Positions 50,567 through 60,249 are shown, counted from the first letter of the stretch. The stretch is 64,000 nucleotides of DNA from Paraburkholderia nodosa DSM 21604 (GCF_000519185.1 NZ_JAFA01000002.1:1-64000); one strand, 5' to 3'. The notes: generated by a model from the letters alone, not told the origin. Program-made: numbers and translations.

Positions 50567-50851
50567 ATGAAAACCGGAATCTATTCAACCGCACTGTTTG
50601 CGGCGCTAATCTTGCCAGCCGCTGCCTTCGCGCAAACCGGCAACGCCTACGCCCAGCTCGATTTGAACAGCGGCCCCGCGGCGCACGCGCAACTCCCCGC
50701 CGACGTGCACGCTGCCGAAGCCCGCGTCGCGACCCGCAGCGGCGCCGACGACGCCACGCTCTGGGGCGTGGGCGGCGTGCCGGGCGGCATGTCGCAGTCG
50801 GGCATGGGCGCGCACTCGCATGCGCGCGCCGCGCTTTATCTGCACCACTGA
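50567..50851 (+). CDS. Small exported hypothetical protein, 94 aa
   Basis: Begins MKTGIYSTALFAALILPAAA, a good signal peptide (cleavage after AFA), followed by a glycine/alanine/histidine-rich mature region. Such small periplasmic proteins (DUF4148-like in size and signal) are common in Burkholderia, but no specific family is recognised. GGAGGT lies 7 bases before the ATG, which decides the start. Confidence 0.65.
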   Translation: MKTGIYSTALFAALILPAAAFAQTGNAYAQLDLNSGPAAHAQLPADVHAAEARVATRSGADDATLWGVGGVPGGMSQSGMGAHSHARAALYLHH

Positions 50852-51007
50852 GCCGTCGATAAACCGCCAGCCGGCCAGCGACAACCGCACCGGGATATTC
50901 GCGCCGCATAGCGCGCGCGTGGGCATGCTTGCACCTCGTGCCACGTTCGAACGGCCCAAAAGGCGTTCCATGACATGATCGGCGCGTCCTGCAACTGGAA
51001 CGCCATC

Positions 51008-52123
51008 ATGTCCCGTCTGGTTCGTTCGCCTCTGCGCCTGAAAGCCTGTGTGCTTGCCGCGTCGCTCGCCTTGCTGGCTGCGCCGCTCGTCATCGACCCC
51101 GCGCTTGCCTGCACGCGCGCGCTCTACGTGGGCGACAGCGGTCTCGTCATCACGGGGCGTTCGATGGACTGGTCCGAGGACATGCGCTCGAACCTCTGGG
51201 TCTTTCCGGCCGGGATCGAGCGCGACGGCAACGCAAGCCCGCGCTCGCCGCACTGGCGCTCGAAATACGGCAGCGTGGTGGTCTCGGGCTACGACATCGG
51301 CAGTGTGGATGGCATGAACGAGCGCGGCCTCGTGGCCAACGCGCTCTATCTGGCCGAAACCGATTACGGCAAGCCCAACTCGGGGCGGCCGCCGCTCGCC
51401 ATCAGCCTGTGGGCGCAATACGCGCTCGACAATTTCGCCACCGTTGGCGAAGCCGTCGCTGCGCTTGGCCACGAGCCGTTCCAGATCATTGCGCCGCCGC
51501 TGCCCGACGGCAAACCGATCTCGATCCACCTCGCGCTTTCCGATTCGCAAGGCGACTCGGCGATCCTCGAATATATCGACGGCAAGCTCGTGATCATGCA
51601 CGACAAGGCGTACAAGGTGATGACCAACTCACCGATCTACCCCGAACAGCTCGCGCTCGACACGTACTGGAAAGGCGTGGGCGGTCTCGCCTTTCTCCCC
51701 GGCACGAATCGCGCGGCCGACCGTTTCGTGCGCACCTCGTTTCTGCTCGACGCCATTCCCAGGAAGCCCGACCCTGCCTATATGGCGGGCGTGCCGCAGC
51801 AGAACCCCAATTATCAGGCTGTGGCGAGCGTGATGAGCCTCATCCGCTCGGTGAGCGTGCCGCTCGGGATCACCACGCCCAACATGCCGAATCTTTCGTC
51901 GACGATCTGGCGCACGGTCGCGGATCAGACGAACCGCGTCTATTACTTCGATTCCGCCACGCGCCCCGACACGTTCTGGATCTCGCTGAGCAAGCTCGAC
52001 CTCAAGCCCGGCGCGCCCGTGATGAAGCTCACGATCGCTTCGGGCCAGGTGTATTCAGGCGAGGTGTCGGGCAATTTCGTGGCGACGCCGTCGTTCAAAT
52101 TCATGCCCGCGCCGGCGTCTTGA
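51008..52123 (+). CDS. Secreted linear-amide C-N hydrolase (choloylglycine hydrolase/Ntn family)
   Basis: 371 aa. A signal peptide ends PALA and the next residue is Cys35 followed by TRALYVG, the classical N-terminal nucleophile of choloylglycine-hydrolase-type Ntn enzymes after cleavage. Further signatures: ITGRSMDWSEDMRSNLWVFP, YDIGSVDGMNERGLVANALY and YKVMTNSPIYPEQLALDTYW. It acts in the periplasm or outside on conjugated amides (penicillin V, bile salt or N-acyl homoserine lactone acylase relatives). The ATG at 51008 is used, not 50975. Confidence 0.9.
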   Translation: MSRLVRSPLRLKACVLAASLALLAAPLVIDPALACTRALYVGDSGLVITGRSMDWSEDMRSNLWVFPAGIERDGNASPRSPHWRSKYGSVVVSGYDIGSVDGMNERGLVANALYLAETDYGKPNSGRPPLAISLWAQYALDNFATVGEAVAALGHEPFQIIAPPLPDGKPISIHLALSDSQGDSAILEYIDGKLVIMHDKAYKVMTNSPIYPEQLALDTYWKGVGGLAFLPGTNRAADRFVRTSFLLDAIPRKPDPAYMAGVPQQNPNYQAVASVMSLIRSVSVPLGITTPNMPNLSSTIWRTVADQTNRVYYFDSATRPDTFWISLSKLDLKPGAPVMKLTIASGQVYSGEVSGNFVATPSFKFMPAPAS

Positions 52124-52138
52124 TCGCCGCGCGGCGAT
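52123..52138. terminator. 16-bp palindrome between convergent genes
   Basis: ATCGCCGC/GCGGCGAT, a perfect inverted repeat that begins within the hydrolase stop and lies 6 bp before the VOC stop; probably limits read-through from both sides. Confidence 0.4.
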
Positions 52139-52144
52139 TCACGT

Positions 52145-52570
52145 TTATTTGGCGAACAGCTGGCCGATGTCCTTGAACGCCTTGAATTCGAGCGCGTTGC
52201 CGCACGGGTCGAGGAAGAACATCGTGGCTTGCTCGCCCACCTGCCCCTTGAAGCGCACGTAAGGTTCGATCACGAACTTCACGCCAAAGGTCTTGAGGCG
52301 CTCGGCCAGCGCCTCCCAGTCGCCCCAGCCCAGCACGACGCCGAAATGCGGCACCGGCACGTCGTGGCCGTCCACGGGGTTCGTGTGCGCATGGTCCTGC
52401 GAGGCCGTTTTCGGGTGCTCGTGAATCACGAGCTGATGGCCGAAGAAGTCGAAGTCGACCCACTGCGCGCTGGAGCGCCCTTCCGCGAGGCCGAACACGC
52501 GGCCGTAGAAGTCGCGCGCGGCGGCGAGGTCATAAACGGGAATGGCGAGGTGAAAGGGGGAAAGCGACAT
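52145..52570 (-). CDS. VOC-family (glyoxalase/dioxygenase fold) protein
   Basis: 141 aa. Two beta-alpha-beta modules: [20 protein letters not shown] and [17 protein letters not shown], with metal-ligand candidates His (FHLA), His (VIHEH) and Glu ([10 protein letters not shown]). The family includes glyoxalases, fosfomycin-resistance enzymes and dioxygenases, and the reaction cannot be assigned. ATG at 52570 follows GGAGAC; the longer frame from 52606 is not used. Divergent from a LysR gene, which may regulate it. Confidence 0.88.
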   Translation of the reverse strand: MSLSPFHLAIPVYDLAAARDFYGRVFGLAEGRSSAQWVDFDFFGHQLVIHEHPKTASQDHAHTNPVDGHDVPVPHFGVVLGWGDWEALAERLKTFGVKFVIEPYVRFKGQVGEQATMFFLDPCGNALEFKAFKDIGQLFAK

Positions 52571-52672
52571 GCGTGTCTCCACTGTCTTCGAAAGCGATCC
52601 CGCCATGGTAGACAGGCCGAATCAAAAACAAAATCAATATATAATTTTCTGATACACAAATATTCTTGATGA

Positions 52673-53566
52673 ATGATACGCGAACTCAGAACCCTCGTTG
52701 CCGTGGCGAGAGAAGGCACGTTCGCCGCGGCGGGACAGAAGATCGGCCTGACTCAGGCTGCCGTGAGCGCGCAAATGCAACGACTCGAGGCAGAGCTGGG
52801 TTTCGCGCTGTTCGACCGCGAGGGGCGCGCCGCGCGCCTGAACGCGATGGGCCAGCAGATCCTCGCCCAGGCGCACGAAGTCATCCGGCTCTATGAAAAC
52901 CTGAGTTCGAGCGCGGCCGGCCCCGCGGCGACCGGGCGCGTCACGCTCGGCGCGATCGCTTCCGTGCAGCGCGCGCTGGTGCCCGAGGCGCTCGCCGAAT
53001 TCCACCGCCGTTGTGCCGGCTGCCGCACGCGCGTGATCCCGGGCGTTTCGATGGAGCTTCACAATCTCGTCGATGCGGGCGAAATCGACATGGCGGCCAT
53101 CATCCGGCCACCCTTCGCACTGCAAAGCGATTTGCATTGGACCACGCTCGCGCGCGAGCCGTTCCGGCTCATCGTGCCGCGTCACGTGAAAGGCCACGAC
53201 TGGGCCGAACTGCTGGCGACGCAACCCTTCATCCGCTACGATCGGGCATCGTTCGGCGGACGCCAGGTAGACCGCTTCCTGCGCCGCATGCACTACACCG
53301 TGCAGGACCTGAGCGAACTCGACGAACTGGAGGCCATCGTCGGGCTCGTTGCGAACGGCGTGGGCGTCGCGCTCGTGCCGCAAACGTCGGCGTGGCGGCG
53401 CTGGCCCGCCAAAGTGCGCGCGATCGATCTCGGGCAGCACACGTTTCACCGCGACGTCGGCCTCGTGCATCGCGCGCCGGGCACACTGAGCGAGCCCGCG
53501 CGCCTGCTGATCCAGCTGCTCGAATCGCGCGCCCGTGAGCAACAGCCGGCGGGCGAGGCGCAATGA
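52673..53566 (+). CDS. LysR-family regulator
   Basis: 297 aa. HTH IRELRTLVAVAREGTFAAAG, KIGLTQAAVSAQMQRLEAEL, LFDREGRAARLNAMGQ then the substrate domain. The divergent 100-bp gap to the VOC gene is AT-rich (around 52625-52670), and a LysR T-N11-A site is likely there. Close to the downstream alpha/beta hydrolase (37 bp), with which it may be co-transcribed. Confidence 0.92.
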   Translation: MIRELRTLVAVAREGTFAAAGQKIGLTQAAVSAQMQRLEAELGFALFDREGRAARLNAMGQQILAQAHEVIRLYENLSSSAAGPAATGRVTLGAIASVQRALVPEALAEFHRRCAGCRTRVIPGVSMELHNLVDAGEIDMAAIIRPPFALQSDLHWTTLAREPFRLIVPRHVKGHDWAELLATQPFIRYDRASFGGRQVDRFLRRMHYTVQDLSELDELEAIVGLVANGVGVALVPQTSAWRRWPAKVRAIDLGQHTFHRDVGLVHRAPGTLSEPARLLIQLLESRAREQQPAGEAQ

Positions 53567-53603
53567 ACCCATCATGCCTTGCAGGCCCACCGGAGAAGCA
53601 CAC

Positions 53604-54206
53604 GTGAGCACTCCCGAACAATTGCTTTTCCTGCCCGGCGCTTCGGGCAACAAGGCCTTCTGGCAACCGCTGTCCGATCGCCTCGCCACGCCGGCGGCGC
53701 GTCGCTTCGTGGGCTATCCGGGTTTTGGCGGCGAACCGGCGGACCCGGCAGTCGCCAGCATCGACGACATCGTGCGGCGCGTGCTGGCCATGCTCGATCG
53801 GCCCACAGCGCTGATCGCCCAGTCGATGGGCGGCGTCATCGCCGTGCGCGCGGCGCTCGAGAAGCCGCAGTTCGTCACGCATCTGGTGCTCTCGGTCACG
53901 TCGGGCGGCATCGACACCGCGGCGCTCGGCGCGCAGAACTGGCGCGCGGGCGACACGAGCGCGTTCCCCGAGTGGTTCGTCTCGTTCCATACGGACCTTT
54001 CGAAGCCGATCGCCCGCATCACCCAGCCGGCCCTGCTGCTTTGGGGCGACAACGATCCGTTGAGCCCTGTCGCGGTCGGCGAGCGGCTCAACGCCCTGCT
54101 CGCCAATTCCACGCTGCACGTGGTGCGCGGCGGCGAGCACGATCTCGCGAGCGTCCATGCCGAGGCGTTGGCGCCGCTCGTGGAGGCGCATTTGACGGCG
54201 CATTGA
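53604..54206 (+). CDS. Alpha/beta hydrolase
   Basis: 200 aa, shorter than most family members (about 250-280) with a reduced cap. Oxyanion region LLFLPGASGNKAFWQPL, nucleophile elbow IAQSMGGVIA (Ser), acid LLLWGDNDPLSPVA (Asp) and histidine GGEHDLASVH complete the triad. GTG start at 53604 after CGGAG. Substrate unknown; it lies between a LysR gene and alanine racemase. Confidence 0.88.
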   Translation: MSTPEQLLFLPGASGNKAFWQPLSDRLATPAARRFVGYPGFGGEPADPAVASIDDIVRRVLAMLDRPTALIAQSMGGVIAVRAALEKPQFVTHLVLSVTSGGIDTAALGAQNWRAGDTSAFPEWFVSFHTDLSKPIARITQPALLLWGDNDPLSPVAVGERLNALLANSTLHVVRGGEHDLASVHAEALAPLVEAHLTAH

Positions 54207-54339
54207 CCCGTTGCCCTGCGGGATGGACGACAGTCGTTTCGACCAAATTCGTCGGAAAATACATTAAAAATAACTGGACAAAAATCAATACGATTGCACA
54301 AATCACTAGACCATCGCCATCCAACCCATAGGAACGCCT

Positions 54340-55461
54340 ATGCCGCGCCCCATCGTCGCCCGCATCCAACCCGACGCCATCCGTCACAACCTGCAGCTGG
54401 CGAAGCAGATCGCGGCCGGCTCGCGCGCCTTCGCCGTGATCAAGGCCAACGCGTACGGTCACGGCATCGAGCGCATCTATCCGGCGCTCGCGGGCGCCGA
54501 CGGCATCGCCCTGCTCGACCTCGATGAAGCCGTGCGCGTGCGCGAACTGGGCTGGACCAAACCGCTGCTGCTGCTCGAAGGCGTGTTCGAGCCCGCCGAT
54601 GTCGAGCTGGCCGCGGCGCATCGGCTCACCGTGGCCGTGCACTGCGACGAGCAACTCGATCTGCTCGCGGCAGCGAAGCCGCAGCATCCCATCGATATCC
54701 AGCTGAAGATGAACTCGGGCATGAACCGCCTGGGATTCCGCCCCCATGCGTATCGCGCCGCGCGGGAGCGCGCACGCGGCATTGCGTCGATCGGCGCGAT
54801 CGGCCTCATGACGCACTTCGCGAACGCCGATGACGGCCAGGTCGACTGGCAGCTCGACACGTTCGACGCGGCGGTGCAGGACATTCCCGGCGAGCAGTCG
54901 GTGTCGAATTCGGCGGGCGTGCTCTGGCACCCGCGCGCGCATCGCGACTGGGTGCGGCCCGGCACGATCCTCTATGGCGCGTCGCCCACGGGCGTGGCGC
55001 GCCACGTGGAAGGCTTCGGGCTGCGCTCGGCCATGACGCTCACGAGCCGCATCATCGGCGTGCAAACGCTCGCACCGCAGGAAACCATCGGTTATGGCCG
55101 CACCTTCGAGGTCGACCGGCCGATGCGCATCGGCGTGGTGGCGTGCGGCTATGCGGACGGCTATCCGCGCCACGCGCCCACCGGCACGCCGATTGCCGTG
55201 GATGGCGTGCGCACGCGCGTCGTGGGCCGCGTGTCGATGGACATGCTCACCGTCGATCTCACGCCGTGCCCGCACGCGGCCATCGGTTCGAGCGTCGAGC
55301 TGTGGGGCGACCAGGTGCGCGTGGACGAAGTGGCCGAAGCGTCGGGCACGATTGGCTATGAGCTGCTGTGCGCACTCGCGCTGCGCGTGCCGGTGGTCGT
55401 GGCCGACGGCGCGGACACGGCCTGCGCTGCGCAGGCGCGCGGCGAGCGCGTAGCAGCCTGA
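54340..55461 (+). CDS. alr: Alanine racemase
   Basis: 373 aa PLP enzyme interconverting L- and D-alanine for peptidoglycan, or in catabolic (DadX-like) use. PLP lysine in [20 protein letters not shown] near residue 36; [10 protein letters not shown]; catalytic tyrosine region [20 protein letters not shown]; and [13 protein letters not shown]. Normal length. A dadA neighbour is absent, so Alr versus DadX cannot be decided. A 132-bp AT-rich gap separates it from the hydrolase. Confidence 0.95.
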   Translation: MPRPIVARIQPDAIRHNLQLAKQIAAGSRAFAVIKANAYGHGIERIYPALAGADGIALLDLDEAVRVRELGWTKPLLLLEGVFEPADVELAAAHRLTVAVHCDEQLDLLAAAKPQHPIDIQLKMNSGMNRLGFRPHAYRAARERARGIASIGAIGLMTHFANADDGQVDWQLDTFDAAVQDIPGEQSVSNSAGVLWHPRAHRDWVRPGTILYGASPTGVARHVEGFGLRSAMTLTSRIIGVQTLAPQETIGYGRTFEVDRPMRIGVVACGYADGYPRHAPTGTPIAVDGVRTRVVGRVSMDMLTVDLTPCPHAAIGSSVELWGDQVRVDEVAEASGTIGYELLCALALRVPVVVADGADTACAAQARGERVAA

Positions 55462-55592
55462 CTGCGCCGAAAGCTCGCTGACGAAATTTCGTCAAACTTC
55501 CGGTTGAGCCCCGGCCTTGCGTCACCTATTTTTGTGTTGACACGCGCGGCGCATTGCACGCCGCGCGCTGCCAACACTTAAAGGAGACACTC

Positions 55593-56663
55593 GTGGCCGA
55601 CCAGGAGACTCACGCCTACGCGCCGCATCATGCGGACTACCGGCTCATCGGCGGTGCAGGCGAACGCGCGCGCGCAGCGGGCCTCGTCAATGCGGACTGG
55701 TACCGGTGCGCCGTGCCGCGCCCCGTGATGAAGCAGCTGATGCAGCGCAGCGACGCGCGCGCCATACGCGACACCGCGATCTGGTATGCGGCCATCGTCG
55801 CGAGCGGCGTGCTCGCCGGCTTCCTCTGGCACGCGCATTCGTGGTGGGCGGTGCCCGCGTTCCTGCTCTACGGCACGCTCTATTGCAGCCCCGCCGATTC
55901 GCGCTGGCACGAAGCGGGTCACGGCACCGCATTCAAGACGCGCTGGATGAACGACGTGCTCTATCAGATCGCGTCATTCCAGGTGTTCCGCTGCGCGACG
56001 ATCTGGCGCTGGAGCCACGCGCGCCATCACACCGACACGCTGGTGGTGGGCCGCGATCCCGAGATCGCCGCGCCGCGCCCCACCGACTGGCTCTCGCTCG
56101 CCCTCAACCTCTTCGCGCTCAAGCACGCCTCGCGCGAGCTGCCGCGCATGATCTCCGCCGCGTGCGGGCGCCTCGGCGCGGAAGAACGAAGCTTCGTGCC
56201 CGCCTCCGAATGGCCCAAGGCCATTCGCGAAGCGCGCCTGAGCCTGCTCGTGTACGCGATGGTGATTGGCGCGTGCATCGGCTTTCGCACCCTCCTGCCG
56301 CTGCTCTATATCGGCCTGCCGAGCCTCTACGGCGCGTGGCTCTATCTCTACTTTGGCCTCACGCAGCACGCGGGCATGCCCGAGAACGTGCTCGACCACC
56401 GGCGCAACTGCCGCACGATCATGATGAATCCCGTGTTCCGCTTTCTCTACTGGAACATGAATTATCACGTCGAGCATCACATGTTTCCGATGGTTCCGTT
56501 TCACGCGCTGCCGCGCCTGCACGAAGTCGTGAAACCGGATATGCCGCCGCCCTATCGCAGCAGCCTTGCCGCCTACGCGGAAATCATTCCCGCGCTCGTA
56601 CGGCAAACGCGCGATCCCTCCTATCACGTGGCGCGCCCGGTTCCGGGCCACGCCGAAGCCTGA
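55593..56663 (+). CDS. Fatty-acid-desaturase-fold membrane oxygenase (MocD-like)
   Basis: 356 aa integral membrane di-iron protein. Histidine boxes: HEAGHGTAF, WRWSHARHHTD and NMNYHVEHHMFPM, plus hydrophobic spans (YAAIVASGVLAGFLW, YAMVIGACIGFRTLLPLL). Start GTG at 55593 six bases after AAAGGAG; longer frame begins with TTG. The next gene is a Rieske ferredoxin, the electron donor arrangement of the rhizopine-catabolism pair MocD-MocE. The substrate may be an inositol- or choline-like compound or a lipid. Confidence 0.88.
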   Translation: MADQETHAYAPHHADYRLIGGAGERARAAGLVNADWYRCAVPRPVMKQLMQRSDARAIRDTAIWYAAIVASGVLAGFLWHAHSWWAVPAFLLYGTLYCSPADSRWHEAGHGTAFKTRWMNDVLYQIASFQVFRCATIWRWSHARHHTDTLVVGRDPEIAAPRPTDWLSLALNLFALKHASRELPRMISAACGRLGAEERSFVPASEWPKAIREARLSLLVYAMVIGACIGFRTLLPLLYIGLPSLYGAWLYLYFGLTQHAGMPENVLDHRRNCRTIMMNPVFRFLYWNMNYHVEHHMFPMVPFHALPRLHEVVKPDMPPPYRSSLAAYAEIIPALVRQTRDPSYHVARPVPGHAEA

Positions 56664-56706
56664 CCCGTTGCGCACACAACTTTCCATACCAATCTGGAGA
56701 CACCCC

Positions 56707-57015
56707 ATGACCCAATGGATCGACGCAGCCGCACTCGACGATATCGAGGATGAAGACGTCATGCGCTTCGACCACGGCGCACGCACCTTTGCGATCTATC
56801 GCGTGGAAGACAAGGTCTACGCGAGCGACGGGCTTTGCACCCACGAACACGTGCACCTGAGCGACGGGCTCGTCATGGGCCATGTGATCGAATGTCCGAA
56901 GCACAATGGCCGCTTCGACGTGCGTGACGGCAAGCCGCTTTGTGCACCAGTATGTGAGAAGCTCGCAACGTATGCGGCCAAGGTCGAAGGTGGACGGATC
57001 TATATTGAAGTGTGA
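56707..57015 (+). CDS. Rieske [2Fe-2S] ferredoxin (MocE-like)
   Basis: 102 aa. The two-His, two-Cys Rieske motif is complete: LCTHEHVHLSDGLV and IECPKHNGRFDVRDG (C-x-H ... C-x2-H). It should pass electrons to the desaturase-type oxygenase 43 bp upstream. A matching reductase is encoded at 61547-62794. GGAGAC precedes the ATG. A second Rieske protein with a similar C-terminus begins the right-edge operon. Confidence 0.92.
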   Translation: MTQWIDAAALDDIEDEDVMRFDHGARTFAIYRVEDKVYASDGLCTHEHVHLSDGLVMGHVIECPKHNGRFDVRDGKPLCAPVCEKLATYAAKVEGGRIYIEV

Positions 57016-57193
57016 TGCACCGAAACCCTGCACGAGGGAAGCGAAAAAAACGCGCAAACGTTAGCGCGGTGTTCGCCGATCATTACGGTGTATTAAACAA
57101 GCGAACTTGAGCGCTTACTCTCGTCCATGTAACGAGAATGACATAAATAGCCATTAGCGTGCTGAATCTCCATATTAATCGGAATGGATAGTC

Positions 57194-58426
57194 ATGCATC
57201 CCGCGCTCGCGCAGTTTCGTCGTCCGGGTCTTCCCGCAGGCCCGCGCAGCGCCGGAGAACTGGCTCTGGAAGTGCCGGCCATCGACGCTTCGGATTCGAA
57301 CTCTCTCGTCATGGAGATTTTCTATTCGAGGCGCGACATGGCCAGTCTCGCGGTAATCGAAAACGATCGCCCCATCGGGCTCATCAACCGCGATATTTTT
57401 CTGTCGCAAATGAGCAAGCCGTTTCATCGCGAGCTATACGACAAGAAGAGCTGCATCGCGTTCATGGACAAGGAGCCATTGATCGTCGACGCGGCCATGA
57501 GCATCGAGGCGCTCACGTTCAAAACCGTTGAAGTCGGCGAAAAGGCGCTGGTCGACGGTTTCATCGTGACGCGCGAGGGCCGTTTCGCTGGCGTGGGCAA
57601 CGGTTTGCGGTTGCTTTCCATCGTGGCGGAAATGCAGGCGGAAAAGAATCGTCAGATCATGCAGAGCATCGAGTATGCGAGCGTGATCCAGCAAGCCATG
57701 CTGCGCGCCTCGCGCGAAACGCTCGCGACCATGCTGCCCGATGCCGCGCTTGTCTGGGAGCCGCGCGACGTGGTGGGCGGCGACTTCTACCATTTCGCGG
57801 CGTTCGCCGACGGCTGGTTCGGCGCCGTGGCCGATTGCACGGGGCACGGCGTGCCCGGCGCGTTCATGACGCTGCTCGCCTCGGCGTCGCTTTCGCAGGC
57901 GCTCGAACAGATCGGCCCGCGCAACCCCTCCGCGCTGCTCGCAGCCGTCAATCGCAATGTGAAGGGCCTGCTCGGGCAAATCAACGGCGCAGGCGACGCC
58001 CCGCAGTCCAACGACGGTCTGGACGCCGCGTTCTTCTGGTTCGACGCCGCCAGCCAGGTGCTGCACTTTGCGGGTGCACGGGTCGCGCTGCATGTCTTGC
58101 GTGCCGACGCACCACAGTTCGAAAGCACTGCCGGCGACCGCATGGGCGTGGGCTATGTCGACAGCCTCGCCGATTACACGTGGACCCAGCATGCCGTTGC
58201 CGTGCCGCACGGCAGCCTGCTGTTCGTTTCCACCGATGGCCTGACCGATCAGATTGGCGGCCCGCGCAAGATCGGCTTCGGCAAACGCCGCACGCTCGAC
58301 CGGATTCTCGCCGAGCGCGAAAACGCTTCTTCATTCATCTGCGCACGCCTGCTCGAAAGCTTCGCCGAATGGCAGGGCTCACAGGCGCGCCGCGACGATG
58401 TCACGCTTTTCTTTGCACGAGTTTGA
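57194..58426 (+). CDS. PP2C/SpoIIE-type protein phosphatase (SiaA-like)
   Basis: 410 aa. The C-terminal 230 residues are a SpoIIE phosphatase: ALVWEPRDVVGGDFYHFAAF, GAVADCTGHGVPGAFMTLLA, GDRMGVGYVDSL, and the final ARRDDVTLFF carry the metal-binding aspartates. The N-terminal 170 residues look like a CBS-type sensory module (MASLAVIENDRPIGLINRDI, FIVTREGRFAGVGNGLRLLS), not the membrane-HAMP sensor of Pseudomonas SiaA. It should dephosphorylate the SiaC-like protein two genes down. First gene of the sia cluster. Confidence 0.88.
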   Translation: MHPALAQFRRPGLPAGPRSAGELALEVPAIDASDSNSLVMEIFYSRRDMASLAVIENDRPIGLINRDIFLSQMSKPFHRELYDKKSCIAFMDKEPLIVDAAMSIEALTFKTVEVGEKALVDGFIVTREGRFAGVGNGLRLLSIVAEMQAEKNRQIMQSIEYASVIQQAMLRASRETLATMLPDAALVWEPRDVVGGDFYHFAAFADGWFGAVADCTGHGVPGAFMTLLASASLSQALEQIGPRNPSALLAAVNRNVKGLLGQINGAGDAPQSNDGLDAAFFWFDAASQVLHFAGARVALHVLRADAPQFESTAGDRMGVGYVDSLADYTWTQHAVAVPHGSLLFVSTDGLTDQIGGPRKIGFGKRRTLDRILAERENASSFICARLLESFAEWQGSQARRDDVTLFFARV

Positions 58427-58440
58427 GGTAGTTCACCAAT

Positions 58441-59004
58441 ATGTCTGGAATTCTGGATCAAAACTGCTGCTTCTTCGAAATCGCACAGAAGCGCAATTTG
58501 CTCTTCTATCACAAAGGCTATTTCTCGCACAGCATCGTCGCGGCGATGAGCGAGGTCGTCAAGCTGCAACTGGAAGTGGCGGGACTGAGCTCGTCCACGC
58601 GCAGGAGGATCTTCTCCTCGTTCATCGAGCTTTCGCACAATATCGTGCATTACTCGTGCGACGCGCTCTCAGAAGATCAAGGCCAGGGCGGTGCAATCCG
58701 CGAAGGCGCGATGTCCATTTCCGCCGAAGGCGAGCGCCACCTCATGGTCTGCGTGAATCCCATCGCCACGGCGGCCGTGAACGACTTGCGCGAGAAGCTG
58801 GAGCCGCTGCGCAACATGTCGATCGAAGAGATCAAGCAGGCCTACAAGATGTCCCTGCGCGCGGACACGCCTGCCGACAGCAAAGGCGCGGGACTGGGTT
58901 TTCTGACGATGGCGCGCGACGCCAGTGCGCCGCTCGAATTCGCGTTTCATCCACGCGAAAACGATACGGGCACCACACTGTTTTGCCTCAAGACCATCAT
59001 CTGA
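58441..59004 (+). CDS. siaB: SiaB-like protein kinase
   Basis: 187 aa, GHKL-type fold (DUF6272). FIELSHNIVHYSCDALS is the N-box-like helix and GLGFLTMARDASAPLEFAFH the distal part, as in SiaB kinases that phosphorylate SiaC. It is 14 bp after the phosphatase and 18 bp before the SiaC-like gene, so the pair forms the phosphorylation switch of the cluster. Confidence 0.88.
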   Translation: MSGILDQNCCFFEIAQKRNLLFYHKGYFSHSIVAAMSEVVKLQLEVAGLSSSTRRRIFSSFIELSHNIVHYSCDALSEDQGQGGAIREGAMSISAEGERHLMVCVNPIATAAVNDLREKLEPLRNMSIEEIKQAYKMSLRADTPADSKGAGLGFLTMARDASAPLEFAFHPRENDTGTTLFCLKTII

Positions 59005-59022
59005 CCAGGGCACGCGTACAAA

Positions 59023-59409
59023 ATGGAAAACCTTTTTATCGCCGCCACGGCAACGTCGCCGGAAATCGACTTCCGCTTCGACGAAAACGTGCTGTCACTG
59101 CGAGGCGAATCGTATCCCGAGAATGCCGCCGCGTTTTATGCGCCGATCATCGAGCAGCTCAATCTCTGGCTCAAGGCTTGCGAAGACGCCGCGATCACGG
59201 TCGAGGTCACGCTCACCTACTTCAACAGCTCGAGCACGAAAATGCTGTTTAGCGTGTTCGACGCACTGGATCGCGCCGCAGCGGCGGGCAACCAGGTGCA
59301 GGTGAACTGGTATCGCGACGAAGAAGACGAAACGATCCTCGAATTCGGCGAGGAACTGCAAACCGACTTCACCGCAATCAAGTTCAACGATTGCCCGGTT
59401 GCAACGTGA
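59023..59409 (+). CDS. siaC: SiaC-like protein (DUF1987)
   Basis: 128 aa. IAATATSPEIDFRFDENVLS, LRGESYPENAAAFYAPIIEQ and LTYFNSSSTKMLFSVFDALD match DUF1987/SiaC; the serine/threonine run in NSSSTK is the expected phospho-switch. The unphosphorylated form binds and activates the diguanylate cyclase SiaD in Pseudomonas; the same link is expected here because siaD follows at once. Confidence 0.92.
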   Translation: MENLFIAATATSPEIDFRFDENVLSLRGESYPENAAAFYAPIIEQLNLWLKACEDAAITVEVTLTYFNSSSTKMLFSVFDALDRAAAAGNQVQVNWYRDEEDETILEFGEELQTDFTAIKFNDCPVAT

Positions 59410-59431
59410 GAACGCTTTGAGGACGACGCGC

Positions 59432-60172
59432 GTGGAAACGACTGGCTTGCGGGACACCATGAAGGATCATTACCTCGACCTGTTCCGCAACGAAAGCGAG
59501 GCGCTGGAGCGGGCCCGTGCGATTGCCGAGGCTCCGGAGTCGCACGCGCACAGTCATCGCGAGGCGCTCATCGAGCTGATCCACCATTACGAGCGCCTGA
59601 TGCGCGAAACCCGCCGCCTGATCGGGCGCAGCGATCGCGCCGAGCGCGAAATGCAGGCGCTCACGCAGCAACTGCAGTATCGTGCGACACACGACGCGCT
59701 GACCGGCGTCCTGAATCGCAGCGCCGTGATCGAACGCACGGTGAAGGCGCTGCGCGCGAATCGGGCGGTCATGATCCTGCTCGACATCGACGACTTCAAG
59801 AAGGTCAACGACGACTTCGGGCACCCGGCCGGCGACAGCGTGATTTCGGGCATCGTGAACTGCCTGCGGCGCATACTCGGCGAGACCGGCATCATCGGAC
59901 GCGTGGGCGGCGAAGAGTTCACGGTGGTATTGCCGGGCTTCGAGATTGCCGATGCCTTGCAACTCGCCGAGCGCATGCGCGCGGCCATTGCGAATCACGC
60001 GTTCCCCGCGCCGGTGTGCCGCCTCATTACCGCCAGTTTCGGCGTCAGCGACAATCCGGCCGGCACCGATTTCGACACGGCGTACGGACTCGCCGATTCC
60101 GCGCTTTACACCGCCAAGCGCGGCGGCCGCAACTGCGTGACGTTCGAAGGGCAAATCGCCTCAGCAGGCTGA
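59432..60172 (+). CDS. siaD: SiaD-like diguanylate cyclase
   Basis: 246 aa. A helical stalk (about 1-85) precedes a GGDEF domain: THDALTGVLNRSAVI, LLDIDDFKKVNDDFGHPAGD and the active motif RVGGEEFTVVLPG (GGEEF). No sensory domain, consistent with activation by SiaC binding to the stalk. Start GTG 59432, preceded by GAGGA; alternatives at 59399 (TTG) and 59459 (ATG). Makes c-di-GMP that promotes biofilm and aggregation in the known systems. Confidence 0.9.
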   Translation: METTGLRDTMKDHYLDLFRNESEALERARAIAEAPESHAHSHREALIELIHHYERLMRETRRLIGRSDRAEREMQALTQQLQYRATHDALTGVLNRSAVIERTVKALRANRAVMILLDIDDFKKVNDDFGHPAGDSVISGIVNCLRRILGETGIIGRVGGEEFTVVLPGFEIADALQLAERMRAAIANHAFPAPVCRLITASFGVSDNPAGTDFDTAYGLADSALYTAKRGGRNCVTFEGQIASAG

Positions 60173-60249
60173 AGGACGGCGGCTGATTGGGCCGTTGCCA
60201 CGCAACGCTCGTCTTTTCCTAACGCCACTACAATGGTGCGGAGAAAACG

